Assembly: GCA_023374045.1 (NCBI GenBank) | Contig: CM041776.1 | Location: 43,344,171 to 43,408,170 of the forward strand | DNA length: 64,000 nt | Reading direction: 5' to 3' | From: Limonium bicolor | Taxonomy: Eukaryota; Streptophyta; Magnoliopsida; Caryophyllales; Plumbaginaceae | Part shown: positions 1 through 11,400 of the stretch, one piece after another | How the letters are laid out: every line of letters starts with the position of its first letter | Numbering within the stretch: position 1 is the first letter of the stretch | Position numbers and translations under genes: made by a program | The notes under the pieces: model-generated | The model's database searches: none | Seen by the model: only the letters and a program-made list of their open reading frames with translations | What the model was told of the DNA's origin: nothing

Positions 1-425
1 TGATATCCAGAACGCAAGTCGATCTTCGAGAAGACTGTCGCTCCCGCTAAGTGGTCGAAGAGGTCATCAATGCGGGGAAGAGGATACCGAATCTTTATGG
101 TAACCTTAATCAATTCCCTGTAGTCAATACACAATCTGAAGGAGCCATCCTTCTTCTTCACGAACAATACAGGTGCTCCCCATGGAGACACACTAGGGTG
201 AATGAAGCCCTTATCTAGAAGATCCTGCAGCTGCACCTTCAGCTCCTTAAGCTCTGCCGGACTCATGCGATAGGGAGCCTTAGAGATAGGCTGAGTCCCT
301 GGCGCTAACTCAATAGAAAACTCTACCTCACGATCAGGTGGTAACCCTGGCACATCGTCCTGGAACACCTCAGGAAACTCACGCACAATGGGGATATCCT
401 CCAACCGGGATCCCTCCTTAACCTT
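1..425 (-). pseudogene. Ty3/gypsy reverse transcriptase, N-terminal part
   Basis: The minus strand encodes the start of a Ty3-type RT. A linker with the [10 protein letters not shown] motif is followed by [50 protein letters not shown] and [11 protein letters not shown], which contains the first catalytic aspartate. The rest, including the DD box, lies beyond position 1. The frame differs from the upstream protease frame, which hits a stop near 424, so a frameshift separates the two halves of the polyprotein. RT copies the genomic RNA into cDNA. Confidence 0.88.
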
Positions 426-1965
426 AGGTACAAAGCAGAGAAAACCCTGGCAGCCCTTCCTCAAGGAACGGACTGCCTGCATAGCAGACACCAACACAGG
501 AGCACAAGGAACGGAGTTCCCCACACAAAAGCAAACGGGTCTCACCCGGTCTATCAAACACAACTTTCCTAGCTGCACAATCTATATGGGCATGGTGCTC
601 TGCTAGCCAGTCCATGCCCAAAATCACATCGAAGCAGGACATACTCATAGGAATCAAATTAGCAGGCAAGTTCCTATCCATGATCACTAAAGGAACAGAC
701 TTGCACACAGAACTAAGCACACATGCAGGTACGCCACTCAGCGGGCTAGAAATACACAGATCCACATCACATGGCACAGCAAATAACCCGAGACTACCCA
801 CTAAATCAGTAGACACAAAGGAGTGGGTAGCTCTTGAATCAAACAAGCAGAAAACTGGCTGAGAAGAGATCTGAAGAATACCTGACACTACTCTGTCTGA
901 GTCACGGTCTCGCTCACCAGCTAGCGCATACACACGTGCCTGGGTCTGGGGCTTCTTCTGATCAGCCTTCTGCCCGGACCCTGAACCAGCACCTCGGCCC
1001 TCAGAACCGTCACTGCCACCTCCACCTCTAGCCTGTGGACACTGGGCAATGCGGTGATCCAGCGAACCACACTTGAAGCATGCTTCGACTTCCTGTAGCA
1101 CTCACGCCCAGGATGGAAACGATCACACTCAGCACACTTCGCCACAGCAGGCGACGCAGATGAAGAAGATCCCCGGTCTCCTCTGAACTTCTTCTGAGAA
1201 GAAGTCTGGTCTCGCCTCACAGGCTCCTCCACATGTGCCTTCCTCTTCTGCTCCTTGCCCTTATCGGGCCTCTGGTCCTTCTTCTCATAACGCTGCCTAG
1301 CCTGCAGCTCAGACTCCACCACTAACGCCACATCGGCCACATCCCTGAAGGTCTTGTGGTGGAAAGGTGCCACAGCAGCTCGAATGTCGCCCCTCAGACC
1401 AGCTTCAAACTTCCTAGCCTTCCGGTTGTCATCTGGCTCTAGCACAAACTTAGAAAGGGAAATGAACTTCCGCACATACTCATCCACAGACATCTCCTTC
1501 GTCTGACGAAGCCTCCCATACTCAACTATCTTCTGATCCCTGAAGACATCGGGATAGAACTGCTGATTGAAGCAGCCCCTGAACTGCTCCCATGTCCATG
1601 GGTGGGGTACTTCCCTTCAACTGACTTCCACCACTCCTTCGCCTCACTCTGAAACATGAAGGTAGCGAACCCAACCTTCTGGTCCTCCTCACATCCCATA
1701 ACTCTCAGCAAATCCTCTATGGCCGAAATCCAGTGGCTCGCCTCCTGTGAGTCACTACTAGCATCAAAAGAAGGCGGCTTCAGCTTCAGGAACTTCTGAA
1801 GCGCCTTCACATTACTGCCCCCCGCGTTACCGGCTCCTGTCGCCTGACCAGCAGTGGCCCCTACGGTCTGCAACACTGGGTCACCACCTGCTGTACAATC
1901 TCTGCAATGTCCCCCTGGGGAGCATCGCCTGAAGCTGCACCACGTCCTGAACGTCGGGGAGGCAT
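426..1965 (-). pseudogene. Ty3/gypsy gag-protease, frameshifted
   Basis: The gag start codon is at 1965-1963 (MPPRRSGRG...). The first frame stops after about 35 codons; homology resumes in another frame with the capsid-like segment HWISAIEDLLRVMGCEEDQK and EAKEWWKSVEGKYP, then shifts again to SVDEYVRKFISLSKFV. A CX2CX4HX4C zinc knuckle (CFKCGSLDHRIAQC) follows near 1070, then a serine/glycine/glutamine-rich linker. The protease has the flap-side motif VILGMDWL, but its active site reads DSRATHSFVS where the family has DSGA, so a key glycine is lost. At least three frameshifts and this substitution indicate a dead copy. Confidence 0.87.
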
Positions 1966-2077
1966 ACTGAAGATACAACACCAAAATTAATCAGAAACCG
2001 ACAAGCATCAAACAGCAGACCTTTCAGACACCCACACATGCAGACAAACCCCACAAACACCAAAGAACGAGCAACCT

Positions 2078-2090
2078 GGCTCTGATACCA
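2078..2090 (-). other. Primer binding site (tRNA-iMet type)
   Basis: The minus strand reads TGGTATCAGAGCC five bases inside the inner LTR edge. This matches the 3' end of plant initiator methionine tRNA, the usual primer for Ty3/gypsy reverse transcription. Confidence 0.92.
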
Positions 2091-2095
2091 CTAAA

Positions 2096-4077
2096 TGTAA
2101 CGACCCCAAAACCGGCCTAGGAGTTAGGGCCGTTACACGCCGCGAGTCTACTACCTAACGTCGCAAGGCTCTAAGCAGAACGAATCCCAAAACCAAATAA
2201 CGAACTTGTATAAATACCAAATGAGTTTACAAGGTCTAAATACTTATAAGTCAAATACAAAGAGAGGCCCGAAGGCTACACAAAGTTCTAAAGCGTCCAA
2301 CGCGCAAGCAAACAAAGTCTAAAGAAACATAAAATAAACGAAGCTCCAGAAGGGGACGAGAAGAGAAGATCCCACGAGCTCAATCTGCAACAAAGTAAAG
2401 GGGTGAGCTAAACAGCCCAGCAAGCAGAAGACTTCCTCAAGGAAGTCCACTCAAAACAGAAGTAGAAGAATAACTTACAAACAGAGGAGAAGGCGGAGAC
2501 ATTACAAATAAACAGAGTGAAACCATAAAACAGAAGTAGAGCAGAAAGGAACATCACTTCAAATCACAGTCGGACTTTCAGAAACGGATACAGAAGAGTG
2601 GGACACTAGAAACAAGCTAACACAATAGAAAGACTCACGTAAGGTCCTATGGATCCGAAGATTCCACAACAGAAGCCGTAGAGACAGCTAACAGACCCGT
2701 CGGTCAAATAACGTCCTAAGGGAGACCCTAAGGAGTATAAACAGAAGGAATTCCTGCGCAGCATGCTACGGGACAGCCCGACCCGACTATCCAAGGCTCA
2801 GAAGCAAAGTAACTAGGTCCCAAAAACAAAAGCTCACAAAACAGATCTTAAGTGCATGGAAATGCATATAAACAGCATAAGAAGCTTGTACACAGATAGG
2901 GGAATCCAACCCCACAAACGGAACTCAAAACGGAGCTAAAACAGAGAAGTTATGCTCAAAACAGTGGCATGTCCGAACTTGCGTCCGACCTTGCAAGTTC
3001 GGACAGAGGCCGAGAATCAGAGGTTGACAAAACGTCGCTGTCCGGACTTACGTCCGACCTTCGAAGTTCGGACGTAAGTCGAAAGTCAGAAACCAAAACT
3101 CCCATCATGTACGAACTTGCGTCCGACCTTGCAAGTTCGGACAGATGTCGAAACTCACACGAAAATCATCCTCGCGTCGGGTCCGAACTTGCAAGTTCGG
3201 ACCGATGTTCGGACACTTCAAAATCCTGAAAAAAAAACAAAACACGCCCGATGAACTGTCCGAACTTGCATGTTCGGACAGAAGTTCGGACAGCGCAAAA
3301 CTGTCGAATTCCAGAAAGAACAGACGCGCAGAAGATCATCCAAAAACATATCAAACTCACACAAAACTCACAGAATGGTAAATCAGTACCCTCGGGGGTT
3401 TATCCAATCAATTAACAACACAAAACACGGAGAATTCGCACAAGCAACACACGAAATCAGATATGAAAAACAGATATTAAAAGCAGTCCCCGAGGGTGAG
3501 CAAACTACCCCGATTCCATCCCCCACTTACCTCGAATTCGCAGAGCAGATTCAGCCTAGTCGATGCCCACACGCAACCAGACGAACAGCAGTAGAGGGGA
3601 GCCCAGACTAACGCTGAATTCACAACCGAGCAGACCGACAATCAGAAAACTGACCCTCTCAAAACAGAAACGAACACCACCAAACCGAAGGAAAACCAAA
3701 CCTGAATTCGCAGAGAACGAACCCGAACAGCAGCAGTAGAAGAACCGAGAAGAACGGAGCAGCAACACACAAATTCCAGAACCAGCACCAAGAGGATGAG
3801 CAAGAGGTAGAGGGAGAAGAAGCGCTCAAGAAACTGTCGAGAGAACGTCGATGAGAACTGATCGTGATTGGAAAATAAGAAAACTGCCCAATCAATTAAT
3901 TAAAGAAGCTTACCAAAATAAAAGAGAGGGGAATGACCTCCTTGCCCCCGTCTTTTAATTCAATGACTCCGACGTCCCATCAGCTAAACCAAGCACCACA
4001 TAACATAACTTTAATTAATGACATTAACCGAAATGTTATGTCATGAAATCTGAAAAACGAAAATACGGAGTATTACA
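2096..4077 (-). repeat. LTR (1982 bp) of the left Ty3/gypsy element
   Basis: The inner edge is TGTAACGACCCC (plus strand), directly after the PBS spacer. The outer edge is ...CGGAGTATTACA at 4077, giving TG...CA ends. The body is A-rich and non-coding, with an array of inverted half-sites at 2969-3295. This is the 5' LTR of a minus-strand element. The target-site duplication cannot be tested because the other end is outside the window. Confidence 0.85.
2969..3295. repeat. Hairpin half-site array inside LTR
   Basis: About five irregular units carry the half-site GTCCGAACTTGC or GTCCGACCTTGC and its inverse GCAAGTTCGGAC. Several have the order direct, direct, inverted (for example 2972-3004 and 3112-3142), so the inverted copy can pair with either direct copy. 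The same architecture, and nearly the same half-site, recurs in other LTR families of this window. Apparent ORFs across it are by-products of the repeats. Confidence 0.75.
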
Positions 4078-4413
4078 GTTACTATTTATGGTGCGTGTCA
4101 ACACATCTTTCTGCTTAGCGATTGATCGATTGGGTACCCATAGAAACTTTTCCATCTCGATACTGCTATAGAATTAAGTATGTTGTATACTGTTTTTTAT
4201 AAAATAATATGTATCTTTTAATTGATGCTTTAATATTGATTCCGTTTATTGTTTCTATTTCAGTGGATTTAGAACTCTTTGCAGAAAGCAGGTAGAATGT
4301 ACTTTCCATTGGAAATTAAGTTGTGAAGGTAGAGAAATGTTTTATATATACTAGCTCCACACTTATATAATATATGTCTTCAATAATTTTTGTTGTTACC
4401 TTTCATAATGCAG

Positions 4414-4718
4414 TGCCCTAAGCAGCGAGATTCCCAAAGTTGTGGATATTTCGTTATGAGGTACATGTATGACCTCATACATAATATCGCCACTCTTGAG
4501 AACATGACATAGGTATATTTTGTTGTGTTTGTATACATTTCTAAGAGTTTTAATGTCCATGCATTTCATTGTGGTAATATCACATTCTAATTAATTTTTT
4601 TTTATTCTATGTTTCAAGTGATGGAATTCTTCAAAGGGAAAGCAAGGCAAGGTACACAAGAGCCGAACTCGAATTTGTAATTGAACATATGGCAATTTTT
4701 TGGTTGAAGTACTTATGA
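4414..4718 (+). pseudogene. Ulp1-like C48 cysteine protease, C-terminal fragment
   Basis: Two exon-like blocks are visible. The first begins after an AG at 4413 and encodes CPKQRDSQSCGYFVMRYM then YDLIHNIATLENM. It contains the Q...CG signature of the Ulp1/SENP catalytic glutamine and cysteine. The second, from about 4619, encodes DGILQRESKARYTRAELEFV and ends IFWLKYL-stop, which resembles the usual C-terminus of transposon-borne plant Ulp1 proteins. The upstream catalytic His and Asp exons are not recognisable, and the first exon runs into a TAG just before its likely donor. Plant MULE and CACTA elements often carry such domains, so this is probably a transposon remnant rather than a host SUMO protease gene. 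Confidence 0.6.
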
Positions 4719-4859
4719 GTAGAATGTTGATGTAAAATATGTTATAAATTATTTTCTATGGTTAATTAGATTAGCTATTTGACTTTTTGCATATGTTTTT
4801 ATTGTGGGCAACTTTTATGTTCTTTTTATTTTGTATTATGAGAAACATAGTGTTGAATG

Positions 4860-5440
4860 GAAATCAGACTTGTGTTCGGATGCAAAGTGTGTGGAATGCA
4901 ATCAGAACATAAGTGTTCTAATGCAAGTGTGTGAAACAGATTCTAATGCAAGTGTACTTGAAATGCATCAGAACACTTGTGTGTGTGGATTAATGTATGT
5001 GGACTAATGCAAATCAGAACACTATATGTTCTAATGTGGAATATTTGTAAGTTCTGATCAATATTTGTTATAGGTATCTGCCCATTTGTGTACAGGCAGC
5101 TGTGTCTGTTGTATATGTGTACAGAACAGAAAAATAAAAACAATTGAAATAAGCATCGCTTATACCAAAAAAGTGTTTTTTATAGCCTAGCAAAATAACG
5201 CTAAAATTTAGTGTGGGAGACTATAAAGAACGCTTATATAGAGTAAGCATTTTTATAGTAACTTATAAAGAACGCTTACGATGTATAAACGTTCTTTATA
5301 GTCGATGGATTCGCTCCTGAAAACCAACTATAAAGAACTCTTCTTCAGTAAGAGTTCTTTATAAGTGATATATAAAGAACGCTTTATAAGCGTTCTATAT
5401 GTTTTTTACTTTTCCGCGACGGACATATATAGAACGCTTT
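4860..5440. repeat. Short dispersed repeats, possible DNA-transposon subterminal region
   Basis: Two motif clusters follow the Ulp1 fragment. At 4870-5060 there are repeated atcagaacac / gtgttctaatgcaagtgtg-type words in both orientations. At 5160-5440 there are many copies of ataaagaacgctta and its inverse (gcgttcttta). Clusters of short direct and inverted motifs beside a coding end are typical of CACTA subterminal regions. I see no clear CACTA terminal inverted repeat or target duplication, so the element type is uncertain. Confidence 0.4.
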
Positions 5441-7653
5441 ATTGACCATGGACTAGACCATGTCCAGATTCTTTTCTATCATTAATTTCAACATCTCAAA
5501 CTTACAGGGTTGTGATGCTAGTAGTGCTCTTATATTAAATTTCTTCAACGTTGCACTTTTTCTAAAGTAGTTGAAACTGTTCACTATGTGACGAACATTG
5601 TCAGTGCACATTTGATGGTTACCACATACCATTTGATCGATCTACTACATCGATGATCCTAGCATGACAATAAGATATGAAACAAATATAATGTGCACCT
5701 TTAAGCGTGATAAGAACCATGACCACAAAGAATATGACAACTCGTCAACCAAGGGATATGCCTGGGGCACTATGTGTTTTTTCCGCCATAATACAAGACA
5801 TAAAATAAACTTTAAATAACCATACAATAGCCATAAAAACATATTTATTCTCGGCCATAACAACTCCTCTACTTCCCAAGATTCATTTTTCATATAAAAC
5901 TCCTTAAACTTAAGTAAATGTGACATTTAAGTCCTTTAACCTTGATAAACTTTATCATATGTGTTAGCATGGTTTTATGTCCTTGCTTAGGTAATTTTAG
6001 ACCATATCTTAACCAAAGTTTTCAGCCATAATCATTTCCCCCCACTAATAAAATTTAAAACATAAAAATGAGGCTTAAGTTAGAATCTTACCCTTAAGCT
6101 CCAAGTTTAATTTTTTGAACTTCCAAGGCTAGCTTCCTCCAAAACTCTAGGCCCTTTTAGACATGATGAAGATTTAGTTTTTATTGTGTCAAATTACACA
6201 TTAAAGGGTAGATTATGCTCTTAAGGTTTAAGATTTAACTTACTCTTGTGAAAGTATTTTTCCCTTGATCTTTTCTTCCCCTTTTGCTTGCTTGATCCTC
6301 GGCCAAAAAGCCCCTTTTTGGCTATTTATTTTTGGACATATAAAGAAGGGAAAGAAGAGACATGTTAGGGTCATTAGACTCCTAATGTGATCAAAGGAAT
6401 AAATGAAGGGCTTAGCACAAAATGTGGTAGAAAATAAGACTTTTACCTTGTAGTCTCCAAGTGAGATCTCTACTCCATATTTTCGGCCATCTAGGAGCAT
6501 GGATTTTAGGATTAGTTCCTTGATAGATCTAAGAGTGGAAGATGGTTTAGACATCAAAAGAACTAGTTTTTTCATGGCTTACCTTTGCTTAAAGTCTAGC
6601 TTGATTTAGGCTTGGTTTTGCCTTGAGATTTTCAGCCAAGGAAGAGGATGAAAATCTCCAGATTTTTAAAGGGGAAGAGATGAAGGAGATGAGTCAAAAG
6701 GGCTACATTTAGGATTTAAATATCAAAGGAAGAGACTTAAGGTTTTTAGAGCATATTTCTTACCTTTACTTGGATGATGAATTGTCTAGCCTTTCACCAT
6801 TATTTCTTGGCCCCATTCTTGTATATTTTTGGTCAAGACTGGAGAGGAAGAAGTGGGTGGTGTTCTTGAAGAAGAAAAATGACGGTTTAAGGGCAAAAGA
6901 GAGCAAGAAGGTTACTTCACCTTTAATGGACTTCCATGGAGCTTGAAGAGGAGAAGAAGGAAGAAGATGAAGATGTATTATCGGCTGAGGAGAAGGTAAT
7001 GTCGTAGACAACAGCAGCATGGGCAAGAATGAAATGGATGATTGAGAGAGTGTAAGTAAGGTGAGAGTGGTAGTTCCCAAGGAGAAGACTTTTTAATTTA
7101 GGAACCTTCCTTCTTAAGTTGCTTTTTTTTTTGCTTTTTTCTTTTTGTTTCCCTTGTTTCTCCGCTCAAAGCTGCCGCCCAACTCCATCAAATTTGGGGT
7201 GTTTTTTGAAATTTTTTGGAACTTGTAACATTAAAGTATTACATGTTATTTATTTGGACTTGTTTCATGTGTTAGGTTATAACTTGTGTAGTTACCTTGT
7301 TCTAAGGTGTATTCCTTTATGTTAAGTGTTTTCCTTTATATTGAGCGATTAGTATACTTTACTAATCATTGTGACTAGTTAAGTATAATCTTTAATTCAT
7401 TCATGACATTTGTGCTCTTATTCATGTAATGATATTTACATGTTACATCATCTTTGCAAGTTGATTTCTCCTTATAATTATTTCTACTTAGTCCAATATT
7501 TTATGTAACATTTAGTGACCTTGTTGAACTACATGTATTATTTATATAAATACATTTGGAGATTGTATAACTCCTTAATCATTTTAGGGCTTATTAGCCT
7601 CCATAATTCCCCACTTAATCCTTAATTGCATTTCATAAACCTTAGGGGTATTT
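5441..7653. other. Unresolved AT-rich non-coding DNA, probable old minus-strand LTR
   Basis: No credible gene is seen. On the minus strand, 6600-7090 resembles the leader-like interior of the other LTRs here (CT-rich tracts, then text with ccgaaaat or ggcc words). It ends at 7643-7653 with ggggtatttct, close to the ggggtatttca LTR edge of the minus-strand LTRs further right. The most economical reading is a decayed LTR, but no partner edge could be fixed. Short ORFs here look accidental. Confidence 0.3.
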
Positions 7654-7654
7654 C

Positions 7655-7770
7655 TGTTACTGCGTCCGAGCTTGCAAGGTTGGAAAAACCTGTGACACCC
7701 CGCACCTTCTTTACTTTTTGGTGCGTCCAACCTTGTGTCGGTCCTAGCAAGGTCTGACAAAACGAAATTT
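7655..7770. repeat. Degenerate hairpin half-site cluster
   Basis: The cluster carries gcgtccgagcttgcaaggttgg, tgcgtccaaccttgtgtcggtcc and tagcaaggtctgac, which are decayed forms of the GTCCGA-CTTGC half-sites seen at 2969-3295. A TGTGACACCCC word at about 7692 resembles a Ty3-type LTR edge. Confidence 0.35.
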
Positions 7771-9176
7771 TGCAAAAAATAAGATTTTAATAAAAATGAA
7801 TCGTAAATCAAGAAAAGGTGACTCGTAGAGATGGAGGCGCTGCTTCACAAAAAAAAACCTAGCAAAGAATGATAGAAACAAGAGAAAATTGAAGGTGGAG
7901 GTTGCTACGTGGTTAAGTGGTAGTGAGTTAGGCTTTTATTCTCTCTATTTTATGACACTTTATACTCACTTAAGTCATTTATCCTTTCTTTGTGCTCAAT
8001 TGTCTCCTGATGAACTTGGCATCTTTTAGGTAAAAACATAGATAATCAAGCTTAAGTCATGAGATTATAGAGCAAGTGAAAAAACGACAGAAAACTGAGT
8101 TCTAATAGATTTCTTTTGCAAATTGGTAGGTGTAAAACCAGCAAGCGCTCCTGATGCGTCCCCAATGTGTCGTGGACGTATCGTGGACTCTAATAAAACT
8201 TGATAGTTTAGGAAGGGACGAGAGATAACTTTAAACTGGAAAAACACATTTCGATTGAGAATTTACACACACGAATTCACTCAACCTCCCTTGCCCCACA
8301 CACGGACTCCCGGGACAGTTTCGATTTTCCCCCTAAAGTCGTCAACCCTCTCTTGACTATCGGCCTACGGTTCACCGACCGTCCCCAACCTGTCATCCTA
8401 TCAAATACCCAATGTATTGATACTCTTACCCAGTCCTCTCTAGCTCACAACTCTCTAGCACTTACACACACTCCTAAGTCTGATCCACACTTACCCAGAT
8501 TATCTCTATCTTTTCTCTCGTACGGGCTAACTTACATATGGAATAAATGCAAGTATATATACACGGTTGTTAGGATGTAACTACCGTCCTATTAATCTCT
8601 AGACTTCTAGGAGTCGACTATTACTTCGATTATTCACATAACAACCACACTAGACTTGTAGAGAGTCTTCAACTTGATCTGGAGGCTTGAACTACGTGTC
8701 ACGTCATGGTTGGTCAAGTTGGCGACAACCCTCTTGATAGGTCGATCACCACTTGTGTGCCCCCACTTGCCTGATTCTGTTTGGCTTATTAAATGCTCAT
8801 AAATGCCCTCTTCTGAATTCATTACGGCTATGTAATGATGTTCTTTTATAGCTTTGTTATCTTGTGCATTAATGAACTTCTTCTTTTGTCGCGAGCTAGT
8901 CTTGAACAAGTTGCTCATGTGGATGTATGTGTCTTAACTGAATGTGTCGATCCTTTGCAGTCTTCTTTCTTTGATTTTCATCTTTAAGCATAAGAGATAT
9001 CTTCGTGCGGTGTCGGACTGGTTGTCTGTGCTAGAAGTTCTACGGAGCTCTCACCGACAGGTGCCCGACTGGTAGGGCACATGTCGTGGATTGAGCGCGC
9101 TTGTAATCTTGCGTGCTAAGCCACTCATGACTTAAGTGCGCTTGCAACCTTGCGTGCTAAGCCACTTATTCACTTG
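7771..9176 (-). repeat. Probable remainder of copia 3' LTR, minus strand
   Basis: Element D1 begins at 9177 and ends at 27971. The sequence right of 27971 is the start of a copia 3' LTR read on the minus strand, so sequence immediately left of 9177 should be the continuation of that LTR. The flanks acttg (9172-9176) and acctg (27972-27976) agree at four of five bases, as expected for an old target duplication. No coding potential is seen. The outer LTR edge was not identified, so the left limit is approximate. Confidence 0.5.
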
Positions 9177-9255
9177 TGAAATACCCCGTAATTAAAAATA
9201 GTGATTAATTAGGCTAATAAGTAATTTAGAAGCTTAATTAGGCATAAATAGTCAC

Positions 9256-9380
9256 GAGGGAACAAATCCAGAAGAAAACGGATCCTTAAAATGGATTAAA
9301 AACGCTAACGAACCTTAAAGCGCGTTTTTCGAGGAAACCGGGAAAACGTGACTTTAAGCGGGTCAAATAGACTCGTAACA
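9256..9380 (+). promoter_or_regulatory. Conserved U3 block with inverted repeat
   Basis: This stretch holds gaagaaaacggatcc, aaaacgctaa, then cgcgtttttcgagg...ccgggaaaacgtg and actttaagcgggtcaaat. The cgtttttc / ggaaaacg arms form an inverted repeat at 9321-9350. The same ordered blocks occur on the minus strand of LTR1, LTR2 and the C LTRs (for example 40340-40460 and 50860-50960), although the rest of those LTRs has diverged. The ACGTG core resembles plant bZIP sites. Regulatory function is an inference from this conservation. Confidence 0.45.
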
Positions 9381-9499
9381 ATTTTGGTCAACTAAATAAT
9401 CATTAATAAATATTAGTGAAGCTTTAGAACCAATAAAATCAATAAAACGAGAAATTAGTAAAAACTGTCAAAAACGGGAAGTTGTGTGGGGGTAGAAAC

Positions 9500-9506
9500 A
9501 TAAATA
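9500..9506 (+). promoter_or_regulatory. Candidate TATA element of the D1 5' LTR
   Basis: ATAAATA lies about 320 bp into the LTR, upstream of a GT/CT-rich stretch. It is conserved at the same place in the 3' LTR (19924-19930) and in D2 (56626-56632). Assignment rests on position and conservation only. Confidence 0.3.
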
Positions 9507-11079
9507 ACCAAAACTTATGTGTCCACTTTTAAAATAAAAAGTAAAGTTGTTGGTGTGTGTGTGTGGTGCCAGCCGGCCCCTATCCCCCTCTCTCACACAC
9601 TCACTCACCCCCTCTTATTTGCAAACAAACAAAAAAAACAAAAAGTAACCCCACCCTCACTTTATTCTCTCTCCTACCCTCACAACTCCCTCACTCACGT
9701 ACTCACCTCCTCCCTCATCCTCCCTCACTCACTTTTCACCCTCTTCTTCCCCCCATGCAACATCTATGGAGGTTTGAGAGAAGCCACACAAACTCTACAT
9801 TCTCTCCTTTTGTTACTCCATCAAACCTTCTCCAAAAATTATAAAAACTACACCATTGGAATCCTCTCATCAAGAGCAACGTTTCCATCTTTCCAAAATT
9901 CGAAAACAAGAACTTTCATCTCCATGGGTATAGAGAATTTGGAGCTTCAAGACCACCACTAGAACCACCTCCTTTTCCTTGTTCTTTGAGGTAAAAATCT
10001 TCTTGAAACTCCATCTTTTTCTAGCCTTTGAGGGCAAAACGAAATTTAAGCTAAAACCTTGTTTGGTGTTTTGGTACTCTAGCCGATTTTGGCTTTGTTG
10101 GAGGAGAGGAAACATTGTTCTTGAGCTATCCTAAGCATCACCTACACCCTTGCAAGGTAATGAGATTTCTAAACCCTAGAACTTACATTAAAGCTTGAAT
10201 AATGTTTAGGGCTAGTTTTAGTATTGAAATGGTGAGTATGTATGGGCTGTAATGGTAGATTGTTGAGGTGCTTTAACCGATAGAGAAAGAGAGAGAGAAG
10301 GAAGAAGCAAGAAGAAGAAAGAAAACTAGAAGGGGAAACAAGGTAATTACACTCACCTTTGTGTAGCCTTGTATATATATGTATGAAACAGATTTTAGAA
10401 AGTTGAAATGAGTAATGGAAATGGTAATGTATTGGTAGTAATGTGTAGGAGGAACAAAATGTTTTAAACCCTTAAAAGACATTTTAAAACTTATCAAAAC
10501 AGATTGGGAATGAGATGTTGAGTGCAGGAATTTTTAGTAGCGTTTAGTGTTTGGAAATTGTATATGAAGGCTTTGTATGTTAATGTTGTTGAAAACAGGC
10601 GAGAAGATGTTAATGTGTGAATGTAAACAATGTGGTGAGAGTATAAATTGTAGGGGAGACTATGGCAAAATTTGCCTAGGATTAGAACACTTAGTGTATT
10701 AGAAACTAGGTGAATAGCATAGGTTTGTAAGATTTTGATTGAGATAGATAGAGAGGGAAGGTTGGGAGAGATAGTTAATGTAGTGTGTGATGTATTAGGA
10801 ACTCTAGAAATGACATTAGAAGAGGGAGTTATGGTTGGGAGTGTTAGAGCAAAAAAACATGTAGCAAAATGCATTAGGGAAGAAAACAATGTAAGTATTG
10901 AAGTGAGACTTGGAAAATTGTGTGTATAAGTTGGTATAGGATTTGTGTAATGAATTAAGGAATGAAATAACATGATTTAGAGTGTTTAAGTAGTACTAAA
11001 ACATGTTAGGATGTATGTAGGAAGATTGGGGAAGTAATGGGTAAGAAGAAGAACTGAAAACAGATTCTTAAACTGAAGT

Positions 11080-11400
11080 ACTGGGGCCGGACGGACTTGC
11101 AAGTTCGGTCGAGCCCAGAATCACAAAGACGGGAGCTTTCTGGAATGGACCGGACTTGCGACCGGACTTGCAAGTTCGGTCGGACCAGAAAATTCTCCCG
11201 TCTGAAACCTTCTGGAATGGACCGAACTTGCGACCGGACTTGCAAGTTCGGTCGGACCACAAAATTCTCCCGTATGAAACTTCTGGAATGGACCGAACTT
11301 GCGACCGGACTTGCAAGTTCGGCCGGGCCAGAAAAATTCCGTAATGAAAGCTACTGGAATGGACCGGACTTGCGACCGGACTTGCAAGGTCGGTCCGGTC
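11080..11400. repeat. Hairpin half-site array, D1 5' LTR
   Basis: Five units, with half-sites starting at about 11089, 11148, 11220, 11291 and 11362 (period 71-72 bp from the second on). A typical unit is tctggaatg, GACCGAACTTGC, GACCGGACTTGC, then AAGTTCGGTC and a spacer (ggaccagaaaattctcccg). Half-site 1 is exactly complementary to GCAAGTTCGGTC in units 3 and 4, while half-site 2 has one mismatch. The first unit lacks one half-site and the last ends AAGGTCGGTC. Confidence 0.85.

Larger units (their letters stand above)
1..4077 (-). mobile_element. Ty3/gypsy retrotransposon, 5' part, minus strand
   Basis: On the minus strand the order is LTR (4077 to 2096), tRNA-iMet-type primer binding site, gag, protease and the start of reverse transcriptase, running off the left window edge. 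The order gag-PR-RT and the motifs are those of plant Ty3/gypsy chromoviruses. The LTR ends TGTAATACTCCG...GTCGTTACA (minus strand), a common plant Ty3/gypsy LTR edge. Several frameshifts show that this copy is dead. It is a different family from the AlkB-carrying elements further right, because its LTR is 2.0 kb rather than 3.8 kb and has different ends. Confidence 0.9.

Noticed and set aside
388..1031. Plus-strand ORFs over the left gag and protease
   Set aside because: Shadow frames of the minus-strand gag-protease, where the zinc knuckle and protease motifs are found.
8634..8918. 94-codon minus-strand ORF left of D1
   Set aside because: Lies in the presumed copia LTR; no homology recognised and no start context or neighbours to support it.
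9519..9962. 147-codon ORF in the D1 5' LTR, with a similar 200-codon ORF at 19943-20545
   Set aside because: Low-complexity S/H/T/P-rich reading of a CT/CA-rich leader tract; the frame is not kept in D2 (56674), and the length changes through indels.
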